From the NCBI GenBank assembly GCA_048264105.1, contig JBLXDJ010000001.1, positions 806,001 through 870,000 of the forward strand: a stretch of DNA of 64,000 nucleotides, given 5' to 3'. Origin of the DNA: Oceanospirillum sp048264105. Lineage in GTDB: Bacteria; Pseudomonadota; Gammaproteobacteria; Pseudomonadales; Halomonadaceae. The notes under the pieces are model-generated. The model was not told the origin of the DNA. It saw only the letters and a program-made list of their open reading frames with translations, and did no database searches. Both the position numbers and the translations under genes were made by a program. Shown piece after piece: positions 45,115 through 53,454 of this stretch. Each line of letters starts with the position of its first letter. Positions within the stretch are counted from its first letter, which is position 1.

Positions 45115-45200
45115 GCCTGTCTGAATAATTATTCCCGCAACCCTTTCTGTTCAGAAGGCCGGAGAATCTCCTATAATACACCCTTTGTTCAGGATTCGCT

Positions 45201-45779
45201 GTGCATTACTCACTGATTAGACAGCTCTTTTCCCTGCTTCTTATATCAACTTTATATTTCACTGCCACTGTCAGAGCCGCGCCTCCTGCCCTGCCGATAA
45301 CCACCAGCTCTGTGGCTGCAGAAGGGGCTGAAAAAACGGCTGACATTCGCCAGCTTGAAATGGTTAACACTTATTTCAACAGCCAATTCCGCTATATCCG
45401 GGACAGAGATGACCGTTGGTTGCAGCGGGATCAACTGATACAACTTGGCGGCGGGGACTGTGAAGATTTCGCCCTTGGCAAGTACCAGACACTTCTCGAA
45501 CAAGGTTTCAGCCCCAGTGAGTTTCATTTTTTATATGCCAGAATCCCGGATACCGGTGAATACCATATCGTTCTGATCCATCACCCCAGCGGGAAACTTC
45601 TGGACAGTCTGACCCCGGAAACCAAGCCACTGGCTGAGCGGCCTGATCTGCAGGCAGAGTTTCGCTTTACCGGAACGACTTTTTTACCAAACAGCCGCAA
45701 ACAGCTCTCCCGGGCAGAGCTAAAATCGCTGCAGCAGTGGCAACACTATATTCAACAGGCTGAAATGGCAGCGCGCTAG
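45201..45779 (+). CDS. LapG-like transglutaminase-fold cysteine protease
   Basis: A 192-residue secreted protein of the bacterial transglutaminase-like cysteine protease family (peptidase C93). The signal peptide ends near VRAAPPA. The triad is readable: Cys87 in GGGDCEDFALGKY, His122 in EYHIVLI and Asp135 in LLDSL. LapG of Pseudomonas cleaves the LapA adhesin at the surface, held back by the cyclic-di-GMP receptor LapD. No lapD or adhesin gene is adjacent here. GTG start after AGGA. rarD follows after 36 bases and may be co-transcribed. Confidence 0.85.
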   Translation: MHYSLIRQLFSLLLISTLYFTATVRAAPPALPITTSSVAAEGAEKTADIRQLEMVNTYFNSQFRYIRDRDDRWLQRDQLIQLGGGDCEDFALGKYQTLLEQGFSPSEFHFLYARIPDTGEYHIVLIHHPSGKLLDSLTPETKPLAERPDLQAEFRFTGTTFLPNSRKQLSRAELKSLQQWQHYIQQAEMAAR

Positions 45780-45815
45780 TTCAGATCATTCAGAAAACAA
45801 CCCAGGGACTTAGCA

Positions 45816-46718
45816 ATGAACATTAAAACTCTTGGTACTGGTGTACTCGCCTACCTGATCTGGGGCTGCTTTCCTCTTTTCTTCTCCCTTGTGTCCCATA
45901 TCGCTCCACTGGAAGTGATTTCCGCCAGAATCGTCTGGTCTTTTCTGCTCTGCATGATTCTGGTCATCGGGTTAGGGAAGATGAAAGCTTTACGTGCCGC
46001 CCTGTCAGGTAAAGCGCTGATCTGGTCGGCACTGGCCGCGATATTGATCTCAACCAACTGGCTGATTTTTGTTTATGCCGTCAGCATCGGCCAGGTTATT
46101 CAATCGAGCCTCGGCTACTTCCTGACACCTCTGGTCAGTGTTTTTCTGGCACGCTTTATCCTTAAAGAACAGATCCGTCCACTACAGACCCTGTCCATTA
46201 TTCTGGCATGTATCGCAGTGGCGTTTGAAATCTACCGTGTAGGCTCACTGCCATGGATCTCTCTGATGCTGGCCTCAAGCTTTGGGCTCTATGGACTGGT
46301 GCGCAAGCAAGCCCCTTTTGAAACCCTGAACGGCCTGTTTCTTGAAACCAGCTGGCTGGTACTTCCGGCATTGATCTTCCTGATGATTATCGGCGGATCA
46401 GCGCTTAACCCATTACCGCAAACATCCGGAAGCGAGACCGATTTTACCGGCACTTACCTGATGCTGTCGGGAATTGTTACCGCTGTGCCCCTGCTTCTGT
46501 TCTCGGCAGCAGCCAGACTTCTGCCCCTGACAGTCATTGGCTTCATCATGTATATCAACCCGACCATGCAGTTTTTCACAGCGATCTATATTTTTGATGA
46601 GCCGTTTTCAGGGTTGCAGCTTGTCGCCTTCGCCCTGATCTGGCTGGCGGTTATCACTTTTTGCTACGATTTGTATCAGGTGCAGCGTAAAAATAAGCTG
46701 ACAACTGTCAAGCCATGA
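45816..46718 (+). CDS. rarD: RarD, EamA-family permease
   Basis: A 300-residue membrane protein with ten TM segments. The start TGVLAYLIWGCFPLFF and the IEVxSxRIVWSF-like segment PLEVISARIVWSF are typical of RarD. Members of the drug/metabolite transporter superfamily export small molecules; E. coli RarD has no proven substrate. AGGGA precedes the ATG. The preceding LapG-like gene is unrelated in function. Confidence 0.92.
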   Translation: MNIKTLGTGVLAYLIWGCFPLFFSLVSHIAPLEVISARIVWSFLLCMILVIGLGKMKALRAALSGKALIWSALAAILISTNWLIFVYAVSIGQVIQSSLGYFLTPLVSVFLARFILKEQIRPLQTLSIILACIAVAFEIYRVGSLPWISLMLASSFGLYGLVRKQAPFETLNGLFLETSWLVLPALIFLMIIGGSALNPLPQTSGSETDFTGTYLMLSGIVTAVPLLLFSAAARLLPLTVIGFIMYINPTMQFFTAIYIFDEPFSGLQLVAFALIWLAVITFCYDLYQVQRKNKLTTVKP

Positions 46719-46816
46719 GAAGCATAAACAGGACTCGGTAGACTTTCCCACTCTGGAATCAGGGGTTAAAATGTTACCATTGAGAAATTAAGTAACACTC
46801 CAGAGAGGATCAAACC

Positions 46817-46990
46817 ATGGGTGGCTTTTCAAATCTGTTCGTAAATTTGGCAATGACTGCCGGTGTTGCCGCAATTGCGACTGTTGCATCGATTGCTCCT
46901 GACGTGATTCTGCCAGCCGTTGCCCTGACACCGGGTCTTGCCCTGGTATTTGTACTTTGGCAGGCTGCTGTTGAGCGTCCTTCCGCGTAA
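46817..46990 (+). CDS. 57-residue hydrophobic membrane protein
   Basis: A small gene read by hand: starts MGGFSNLFVN and ends VERPSA. AGAGAGGA lies seven bases before the ATG and a strong terminator follows about 45 bases after the stop, so it looks like a real single-gene unit. Two hydrophobic stretches (about 8-28 and 31-50) predict a small membrane protein with Gly/Ala-rich helices. I do not recognise a family. No function is proposed. Confidence 0.65.
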   Translation: MGGFSNLFVNLAMTAGVAAIATVASIAPDVILPAVALTPGLALVFVLWQAAVERPSA

Positions 46991-47035
46991 GATGTTTTAA
47001 CTGATTCAGAGCTTTTATTGCCTCTGATATCAACG

Positions 47036-47075
47036 AAAAAGGCGGCTAACCCAAGGGTTAGCCGCCTTTTTTTAT
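47036..47075. terminator. Strong bidirectional terminator
   Basis: A perfect 17-bp stem: AAAAAGGCGGCTAACCC (47036-47052), loop AA, then its complement and T run. It serves the small membrane protein gene and the convergent rimO. Confidence 0.95.
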
Positions 47076-47139
47076 TCTTCCTGGATTCAAGTAATAAGTG
47101 CAAGGCCTCTGACTCAATCAAAGGCCCAACCACTCCATA

Positions 47140-48462
47140 TCAGACCAGCTCGGCCCACAGGTCATGGTCATCGGCTTCAATGATACGACCACGAACCACC
47201 TGACCCGGCTCCAGTCCGGTAACATCCAGCAGATGAACCTCACCATCAATCTCCGGTGCATCACCTTTGGTACGACCAATAGCACCATCAGGACCCGCGT
47301 GGTCGATCAGAATATCCATCTCAAGGCCGATCTTCTCCTGCAGCTTCTCTGCACTGATCTGAGCCTGAACTTCCATAAAGCGTGCCAGACGCTCCTCTTT
47401 GATCTCTTCCGGAATCTGATTTTCCAGCTCATTAGCCGGAGCACCATCCACCGGTGAGTAAGTGAAGCAACCCACACGATCCAGTCGGGCTTCACGCAGG
47501 AAGTCCAGCAGATATTCAAAGTGCTCTTCAGTTTCACCCGGGAAACCGACAATAAAGGTACTGCGGATCACGATCTCAGGGCAGATCTCACGCCACTTTT
47601 TGATGCGCTCCATGGTTTTCTCTGTCGCTGCAGGGCGCTTCATCATCTTAAGCACTTCCGGATGTGCGTGCTGCAGCGGAATATCCAGATACGGCACGAT
47701 AGCACCTTCTGCCATCAGAGGAATCACCTCATCAACACTCGGATACGGGTAAACATAATGCAGACGCACCCAGACACCCAGACTACCCAAGGCTTCGCAC
47801 AGCTCTTTCAGGCGGGTTTTCATCGGACGCCCCTGCCAGAAGCCCAGCTTGTACCTCTGATCAACACCGTAAGCACTGGTATCCTGAGACACAACCAGTA
47901 ACTCTTTAACACCGGCATCAACCAGACGCTGCGCTTCATCCATCACAGAACCCACCGGACGGCTGTCCAGATCACCCCGTAACGCAGGAATGATGCAGAA
48001 GGTACAGCGGTGGTTACAGCCTTCGGAGATCTTCAGATAGGAGTAGTGACGCGGTGTCAGCTTAACACCCTGAGGCGGCACCAGATCGACAAAAGGATCG
48101 TGATCCTTCTTCGGTGGCAGATACTCATGCACAGCCCCCACAACCTGCTCATACTGCTGCGGTCCGGAGACACTCAGTACCTGAGGATAGGCATCCAGAA
48201 TCTGATCACCATCAGCGCCCATGCAGCCGGTAACGATAACCTTACCGTTCTCCTCCAGCGCCTCACCAATAGCAGCCAGAGACTCTGCTTTCGCGGCATC
48301 AATAAAGCCACAGGTATTCACCACTACAAGACCTGCGCCTTCGTAGGATGGAGAGATTTCATAACCTTCAGTACGCAGTTGTGTCAGGATACGCTCAGAG
48401 TCAACCAGCGCTTTAGGGCAACCCAGACTGACAAAACCAACTTTAGGATTTTCTGTGGACAT
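47140..48462 (-). CDS. rimO: Ribosomal protein S12 methylthiotransferase RimO
   Basis: A 440-residue radical SAM enzyme that adds a methylthio group to an Asp of S12. The N-terminal UPF0004 domain has the cluster Cys in GCPKALVDSE, NTCGFIDAA and TGCMG. The radical SAM motif is CNHRCTFCIIP, and a TRAM domain closes the protein. The frame is open to 48498; GAGG upstream of the ATG at 48462 (MSTENPKVGFVSLGCP) decides the start. It is divergent from a parB-like gene, sharing a 140-bp region. Confidence 0.97.
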   Translation of the reverse strand: MSTENPKVGFVSLGCPKALVDSERILTQLRTEGYEISPSYEGAGLVVVNTCGFIDAAKAESLAAIGEALEENGKVIVTGCMGADGDQILDAYPQVLSVSGPQQYEQVVGAVHEYLPPKKDHDPFVDLVPPQGVKLTPRHYSYLKISEGCNHRCTFCIIPALRGDLDSRPVGSVMDEAQRLVDAGVKELLVVSQDTSAYGVDQRYKLGFWQGRPMKTRLKELCEALGSLGVWVRLHYVYPYPSVDEVIPLMAEGAIVPYLDIPLQHAHPEVLKMMKRPAATEKTMERIKKWREICPEIVIRSTFIVGFPGETEEHFEYLLDFLREARLDRVGCFTYSPVDGAPANELENQIPEEIKEERLARFMEVQAQISAEKLQEKIGLEMDILIDHAGPDGAIGRTKGDAPEIDGEVHLLDVTGLEPGQVVRGRIIEADDHDLWAELV

Positions 48463-48605
48463 TAAGAACCTCGAAAACAGATAGAAAAACCCGCGCATTC
48501 TACCCCAGCACGGGTTTTGGGTGTAGTGAAAGTAAGCGCTTTACATCCAAACTTTTTCGTTAAAAAATGCCCTTCATAGCAAACCACCAAAACCAGAGGA
48601 AGAAG

Positions 48606-49646
48606 ATGCTTTTTAATCTGCTGGATGAAGAAACGTCAAAACAGGAAAACGGCGAAGACCAGCCATCACAGGAGTGGGGAACTTCACTCCAGGACCAGCT
48701 ACAACAGATGCCTTTGGTTCACCTCCCCGTTCATAAAGTGATACCGGATCCGGATCAGCCCCGTAAGAGCTTCGATGAAGAATCCCTGCTCGATCTGGCA
48801 CAAAGCATCGAAGAAAACGGCCTGCTTCAGCCTATTGTTGTTCAACCTGAAGATCACAACGGCTCCCATCGCATCATTATGGGCGAGCGACGCTGGCGGG
48901 CACACGATTTTGCCGGCAAGGATTCTATTCCCGCGATCATTCGTCCTGCCGGTGACAGCACCGTTCTGGCACTACAGATTATTGAGAACAACCAGCGCGA
49001 AGATATCGCACCACTGGAAGAAGCCCGGGCTCTCCAGCAGCTGGTAGATATCTCCGGCAACAAAAAAGAGGTCGCTCAGGCTCTGGGACGATCCCCCAGC
49101 TGGCTTTCCAAACGTCTTTCTCTGTTAAAAACCCCTGAAAAAGTGCAGCAGTTTGCTGACCAACAGGATGTCAAAGACATCAACACCCTAAACAGCCTGT
49201 CTAAGCTTTATCAGGAAGCTCCCGAAGAAGCTGAACAGCTGATGACAGATGTTACGGAAACGGGCGCTGAAGGCGGCCTGCGGAGCCGTGTTGAGCAGAA
49301 GCGACAGCAACTGCAAAATGGCTCTGATACCGCCACTGCCTCTGATTCCACACAGCGAACAAGCGCAGACAGCACGCCTGTCCCCGAGACCTCAGCTGAA
49401 GAGCAGAAACAGGACAAAGCAGCCCCCTCTTCATCAATAGCAGAAACAGCCTCTTCCGTTGACCGCCAGCTTTGGCACCTGCAACAACTGAAGCTTGCTC
49501 CCCTCAACACTCTTCCTGGTGTTGAGCAGCTCGCGATGACCTTTGCCGAGCTTGAGCAGCGCTTTCGCAGATACCTGCAACAAGCTGATCTAAGTGCTGA
49601 TTTCAGCGGATTGTGGCATGACTTTATCGAACGTATAGAGCGTTAA
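48606..49646 (+). CDS. Orphan ParB/KorB-like DNA-binding protein
   Basis: A 346-residue ParB-family protein. The N-terminal domain (VHLPVHKVIPDPDQPRKSFD, NGLLQPIVV, GERRWRA, where GERR is part of the CTP-binding site) and the central helix-turn-helix (KKEVAQALGRSPSWLSKRLSLLK) are complete. The middle linker is acidic and Ser/Thr/Gln-rich, and a short C-terminal domain follows. No parA is next to it. The real chromosomal parAB is normally beside gidB near the origin, so this is an extra copy: a remnant of a plasmid or element, or a KorB or nucleoid-occlusion type regulator. GAGGAAGAAG fixes the start at 48606 rather than 48567. Confidence 0.85.
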   Translation: MLFNLLDEETSKQENGEDQPSQEWGTSLQDQLQQMPLVHLPVHKVIPDPDQPRKSFDEESLLDLAQSIEENGLLQPIVVQPEDHNGSHRIIMGERRWRAHDFAGKDSIPAIIRPAGDSTVLALQIIENNQREDIAPLEEARALQQLVDISGNKKEVAQALGRSPSWLSKRLSLLKTPEKVQQFADQQDVKDINTLNSLSKLYQEAPEEAEQLMTDVTETGAEGGLRSRVEQKRQQLQNGSDTATASDSTQRTSADSTPVPETSAEEQKQDKAAPSSSIAETASSVDRQLWHLQQLKLAPLNTLPGVEQLAMTFAELEQRFRRYLQQADLSADFSGLWHDFIERIER

Positions 49647-49769
49647 ACATTAATTAGACAACACTTAACAATACGCGTCATACTTATACTATCGAAAACC
49701 ATCCGTTTTCTGACCCTTTATGATTCTCAAACGGGAATCTGAACAGATTTTGAAAATAACGAGGTCACC

Positions 49770-50150
49770 ATGGCGTTAACGACTCAGGATTTTGTAGCTG
49801 CTGCTAAAGCAGAGATTCAGGAATGTTCCGTACAGGAAGCCGCAGAAAAGATTAAACAGGGTGCATTAGCACTTGATGTACGTGAGCCACAGGAATTTAT
49901 GCAGGCACACATCCCTTCTGCCGTCGAGGTACCAAGAGGGGTGCTGGAGTTCCGGGTAGATGCACACCCACAACTTCAGGATAAAGATCAGGAGATTGTT
50001 GTGTACTGCCAGGCCGGAGGCCGTGGCGCATTGGCAACAAAGACCCTCAAGGAAATGGGCTTTACCAACGTGATCAATATGCTGGGAGGCTTTGCCGCCT
50101 GGACAGAAGCCGGTCTTGGTCAGGATAAAGATCCGGCCGAGTGGAGCTAA
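49770..50150 (+). CDS. Single-domain rhodanese
   Basis: A 126-residue cytoplasmic rhodanese. The active-site loop YCQAGGRGAL has the catalytic Cys, preceded by ALDVREPQEF and followed by NMLGGFAAW. It can move sulfane sulfur between thiols, thiosulfate and cyanide. A strong terminator follows. It is isolated from the other sulfur genes of the window, so its partner is unknown. GAGG lies five bases before the ATG. Confidence 0.93.
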   Translation: MALTTQDFVAAAKAEIQECSVQEAAEKIKQGALALDVREPQEFMQAHIPSAVEVPRGVLEFRVDAHPQLQDKDQEIVVYCQAGGRGALATKTLKEMGFTNVINMLGGFAAWTEAGLGQDKDPAEWS

Positions 50151-50200
50151 CCACTCAAAAACAGGCTGGGCCGTTCTGATTCGGACACCAGCAACAAAAA

Positions 50201-50233
50201 ACCGGATGAACGTCAGCTCATCCGGTTTTTTTT
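50201..50233. terminator. Bidirectional terminator between the rhodanese gene and sohB
   Basis: ACCGGATGA (50201-50209), eight-base loop, TCATCCGGT (50218-50226), then T run; an A run on the left gives T on the other strand. Confidence 0.9.
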
Positions 50234-50264
50234 ATCGCTTAAAGCACGGGCTTAACGCCGGTGA

Positions 50265-51329
50265 TTAATGCTCAATCTCAGTCTTACGTGCCCGGGTCAG
50301 GAAACGATCAGCGGTCTTGCTGATACTCAGAGAAACCATCTCCCCCAACCGGTCAACGAGCCCCGATTTTATTTCGTAGCTCACCTCATAAACATCGGCA
50401 TCATCACAGCTTTCTAACAGATACTCATCGCTGGTCTTCAGACCATCAATCAGGCCCAGCTCAAGAGCCTGCTTACCGTACCAGACATCGCCATTAGCCA
50501 CTTTGGTCAGGTCCAGATCAGGGCGCTGCTCATGAATAAAGTCTTTGAACAGAACGTGTGTTTCTTCCAGATCTTCGACAAACTTTTTACGCCCCTCATC
50601 AGTATTCTCACCGAATACCGTCATGGTGCGCTTGTACTCACCTGCGGTCAGTACTTCGTAGTCAATATCATGCTTTTTCAGCAAGCGGTTGAAGTTCGGA
50701 ATCTGCGCAACCACACCGATCGAGCCGATAATAGAGAAAGGTGCAGCCAGAATCTTATTTGCGGTACAGGCCATCATATAACCGCCACTGGCCGCCACTG
50801 CATCAACACATACCGTAAGATCAATTTTCTTATTCGTAATTCGCTGCAACTGAGAAGCGGCAAATCCATAGCTGTGCACCATACCGCCGCCACTTTCCAG
50901 CTTAAGTACGATTTCATCTACTTCAGGGCGGGCGATCGTTAATACCGCACTGATGGTTTCACGTAATGAATCAACATCAGAGGCACGAATATCACCGTCA
51001 AAATCCAGAACAAATACCCGCTTACGGGCATCTTCAGATTCAGGCTCGTCTTTCTTAGACTTAGCCGCTTTCTTTCTGGCTTTTTCAGCCTTCTTCTCCG
51101 CTTTCAGCTCTTGCTCGAAAGCGTCTTTATCGTAAACCGCTTCTTTGACCGCTTTAGTGGTCTCAGTCAGCTTTTCATTCAGGTGCTCAATCTCAAACTC
51201 GCCTTCACCGGACTTGCGCTTACCCTGAGCGGCAGCGACAATCAGAAGAAGGATAGAACCTAAAAAAATAATCGCTAAAGTCAGTGTCTTAGCGAAGAAC
51301 AAACCATACTCTGAAAAAAATTCGTACAC
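50265..51329 (-). CDS. sohB: SohB-type inner-membrane serine protease
   Basis: A 354-residue protein of the SppA/SohB family (peptidase S49), near E. coli SohB (349). One N-terminal TM (TLTLAIIFLGSILLLIVAAA), a Lys-rich charged coiled region (about 45-105), then the S49 domain with catalytic Ser in VAASGGYMMA and a Lys in GEYKRTMTVFG. It would cut signal peptides or membrane protein fragments in the periplasm. GTG start after GGAG. Divergent from the SCP2 gene, with an operator-like palindrome between them. Confidence 0.92.
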   Translation of the reverse strand: MYEFFSEYGLFFAKTLTLAIIFLGSILLLIVAAAQGKRKSGEGEFEIEHLNEKLTETTKAVKEAVYDKDAFEQELKAEKKAEKARKKAAKSKKDEPESEDARKRVFVLDFDGDIRASDVDSLRETISAVLTIARPEVDEIVLKLESGGGMVHSYGFAASQLQRITNKKIDLTVCVDAVAASGGYMMACTANKILAAPFSIIGSIGVVAQIPNFNRLLKKHDIDYEVLTAGEYKRTMTVFGENTDEGRKKFVEDLEETHVLFKDFIHEQRPDLDLTKVANGDVWYGKQALELGLIDGLKTSDEYLLESCDDADVYEVSYEIKSGLVDRLGEMVSLSISKTADRFLTRARKTEIEH

Positions 51330-51421
51330 GGATTACTCCATCTATTTTATTACGCGACGCAAGCATACAGGATGCTTTTCAGGCTGTGTATTCTTTCCTG
51401 TCAATATTCTGGCGAACGGGG

Positions 51422-51450
51422 TTGATTCAAACGTATGTTTGAAATATGCT
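51422..51450 (+). promoter_or_regulatory. SCP2 promoter with perfect PsrA-like palindrome in the spacer
   Basis: TTGATT (51422-51427) and TATGCT (51445-51450) with 17 bases between them form a fair sigma-70 promoter. The palindrome TTCAAAC-GTAT-GTTTGAA (51426-51443) fills the spacer. It matches (G/C)AAAC-N2-4-GTTT(G/C), the pattern reported for PsrA. A bound protein would block RNA polymerase. Confidence 0.65.
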
Positions 51451-51516
51451 CATCACATAGCCGGTCGAAAACCCGACCTGAACGATAAGAAATAATCATA
51501 TAAAAGGTACAAAGCG

Positions 51517-51831
51517 ATGACTGACGTGGGCAAAACTATTGAAAATCTGAAACAGGGTTTTAAACCGGAAGCGGCCAAAGGTATGGACGAAGTTTTCCAG
51601 TTTGAAATCAAAGATGCCGGCGAATACTACATTGAGATCAAAGATGGCGAATGCAATGTAGGTACCGGTGAACACGATGATCCTTCTGTAACCCTGATTA
51701 TGGACAAAGAGACCCTGAAAGGTGTACTGAGTGGCGAAGTGAACGGCATGACCGCTTTTATGACCGGCAAAGTTAAAGCCCAGGGCAACATGATGCTGGC
51801 AACCAAGCTGAACAGCCTGTTCTCTATCTAA
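51517..51831 (+). CDS. SCP2-type sterol/lipid-binding protein
   Basis: A 104-residue cytoplasmic SCP2 domain protein; EVFQFEIKDAGEYYIEIKDGEC, DPSVTLIMDKETLKGVLSGEVNGMTAFMTGKVKAQGNMMLA is the family core. It binds fatty acyl-CoA or other lipids, so its likely role is in lipid transfer or catabolism. AAAGG precedes the ATG by eight bases. A promoter with a fatty-acid-regulator-like palindrome lies about 70 bases upstream. It is monocistronic, followed by a terminator. Confidence 0.93.
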   Translation: MTDVGKTIENLKQGFKPEAAKGMDEVFQFEIKDAGEYYIEIKDGECNVGTGEHDDPSVTLIMDKETLKGVLSGEVNGMTAFMTGKVKAQGNMMLATKLNSLFSI

Positions 51832-51903
51832 ACAGCTTCCGCTTTATTAGCGCAGAGAAACCGATAGCACACCTTGTTTACCGGTCTCGCAGCTAAAAAC
51901 CTG

Positions 51904-51941
51904 AAAAGCCCCTTTCGATTTATCGGAAGGGGCTTTTTTTT
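51904..51941. terminator. Terminator between the SCP2 gene and gorA
   Basis: AAAAGCCCCTT, interrupted inner TCGAT stem, AAGGGGCTTTT followed by a long T run; convergent genes share it. Confidence 0.9.
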
Positions 51942-51966
51942 AACCGGGTCTTAACTCATCAGGCGA

Positions 51967-53328
51967 TCAGTTACGCGTCAGAGTTCGCATGGTGACAAAC
52001 TCTTCGGCACCGGTTGGGTGAATCCCGACAGTGCTGTCGAACACCTCTTTGGTCGCGCCGGCTTTGATGGCAACGGCAATCCCCTGCAGCACTTCACCGG
52101 CATCGGTGCCCACCATATGAGCCCCTACAACCTTGCGGGTACCGGCATCAACCACCAGCTTCATCAAATGACGCTCATCGGAGCCAGACAGCGTATGCTT
52201 CATCGGGCGGAAAGAGGCACTATAGATCTCAACAGTATCAAAAGCCTCGCGAGCCTCCTCCTCCGTCATACCGACGGTCGCAATATTCGGGTGACAGAAA
52301 ACTGCCGTTGGAATATTGGTGTAATCCATCTGCTTAGCAGGCAACTCTGGCTGGAACTGGTTATTTACAAAAACCATCGCTTCTGCCAATGCAACAGGCG
52401 TTAACTGCATACGGTTGATCACATCACCCAGCGCAAACACGGAAGGTGCAGAGGTCTGAAATTCATCATTCACCAGAATCTCACCGCCTTTGCCAAGCTC
52501 AACTCCAGCCTTATCAATCTCTAAACCTTCCGTTTTGGGTACACGCCCCGTCGCACACAGTACCAGATCAACCTCCAGAACCTCTCCGTTGGTCAATGAA
52601 ACCTGCAGACCACTACTCTGCTTCTCGATAGAGGCGATATTGGCATTCATATGGAACTGAACACCTTTCTTACGAATTTCTTCCGAGGCAAACTGACGTA
52701 CCTCTTCGTCGAAGCCACGAAGCGGCTGATCACCACGGTAGACCAGATGACTCTCCGCACCCAGGCCATGGAAAATACCGGCAAACTCAACCGCGATATA
52801 GCCGCCACCGAGTACCAGGGTTCGTTTTGGGAATTCATCCAGATAAAACACAGCATCAGAACTTACCGCATACTCGCTACCCGGGAATTCAGGAATAAAG
52901 GGCTCGCTACCGGTGGCCACCAGAATCTTTTCAGCCGAGTAGGTTTTGCCATCGACACTCACTTCATGAGCGTTTTCAAAACGGGCATAGCCTTCCACCA
53001 GCTCGACCCCGGAGTTCACCAGCAGGTTATGGTAAATACCATTCAGTCGCTCAATCTCTTTCGTTTTATTGTCACGCAGCGTCGGCCAGTCAAAAGAGGA
53101 ACCGTTAACGGTCCAGCCAAAACCTGCAGCCTGAGCAAACTCTTCATGGAAGTGAGAGCCGTAGGAGAACAGTTTCTTAGGCACACAACCGATATTGACG
53201 CAGGTGCCCCCGAGAAAACGGCCTTCTGCGACAGCCACTTTTTTACCCAGACCCGCCGCTGTGCGGGCCGCACGGACACCACCGGAACCTGCACCGATAA
53301 CAAACAGATCGAAATCAAACTGACTCAT
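51967..53328 (-). CDS. gorA: Glutathione-disulfide reductase
   Basis: A 453-residue flavoenzyme that reduces glutathione disulfide with NADPH. The FAD motif is GAGSGGVRAARTAA, the redox pair is Cys43-Cys48 in GGTCVNIGCVPKKL, the NADPH-binding part is LGGGYIAVEFAGI and the C-terminal active base is in GIHPTGAEEFVTMRT. Length matches E. coli Gor (450). It has its own terminator and lies downstream of prpE, separated by another terminator. Confidence 0.97.
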   Translation of the reverse strand: MSQFDFDLFVIGAGSGGVRAARTAAGLGKKVAVAEGRFLGGTCVNIGCVPKKLFSYGSHFHEEFAQAAGFGWTVNGSSFDWPTLRDNKTKEIERLNGIYHNLLVNSGVELVEGYARFENAHEVSVDGKTYSAEKILVATGSEPFIPEFPGSEYAVSSDAVFYLDEFPKRTLVLGGGYIAVEFAGIFHGLGAESHLVYRGDQPLRGFDEEVRQFASEEIRKKGVQFHMNANIASIEKQSSGLQVSLTNGEVLEVDLVLCATGRVPKTEGLEIDKAGVELGKGGEILVNDEFQTSAPSVFALGDVINRMQLTPVALAEAMVFVNNQFQPELPAKQMDYTNIPTAVFCHPNIATVGMTEEEAREAFDTVEIYSASFRPMKHTLSGSDERHLMKLVVDAGTRKVVGAHMVGTDAGEVLQGIAVAIKAGATKEVFDSTVGIHPTGAEEFVTMRTLTRN

Positions 53329-53396
53329 ATTAAATATCCCTAATCATTCAAACTTTTTGCAAGTGTATCACAGGCTTAGCGCTGCCCCGGAAACAG

Positions 53397-53423
53397 AAAA
53401 ACCGATCACTAGGATCGGTTTTT
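53397..53423. terminator. Bidirectional-type terminator after prpE
   Basis: Perfect 11-bp stem AAAAACCGATC-ACTAG-GATCGGTTTTT. Confidence 0.92.
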
Positions 53424-53454
53424 CTGATTAGACATCGGGTTCAGGAGGAATAAA

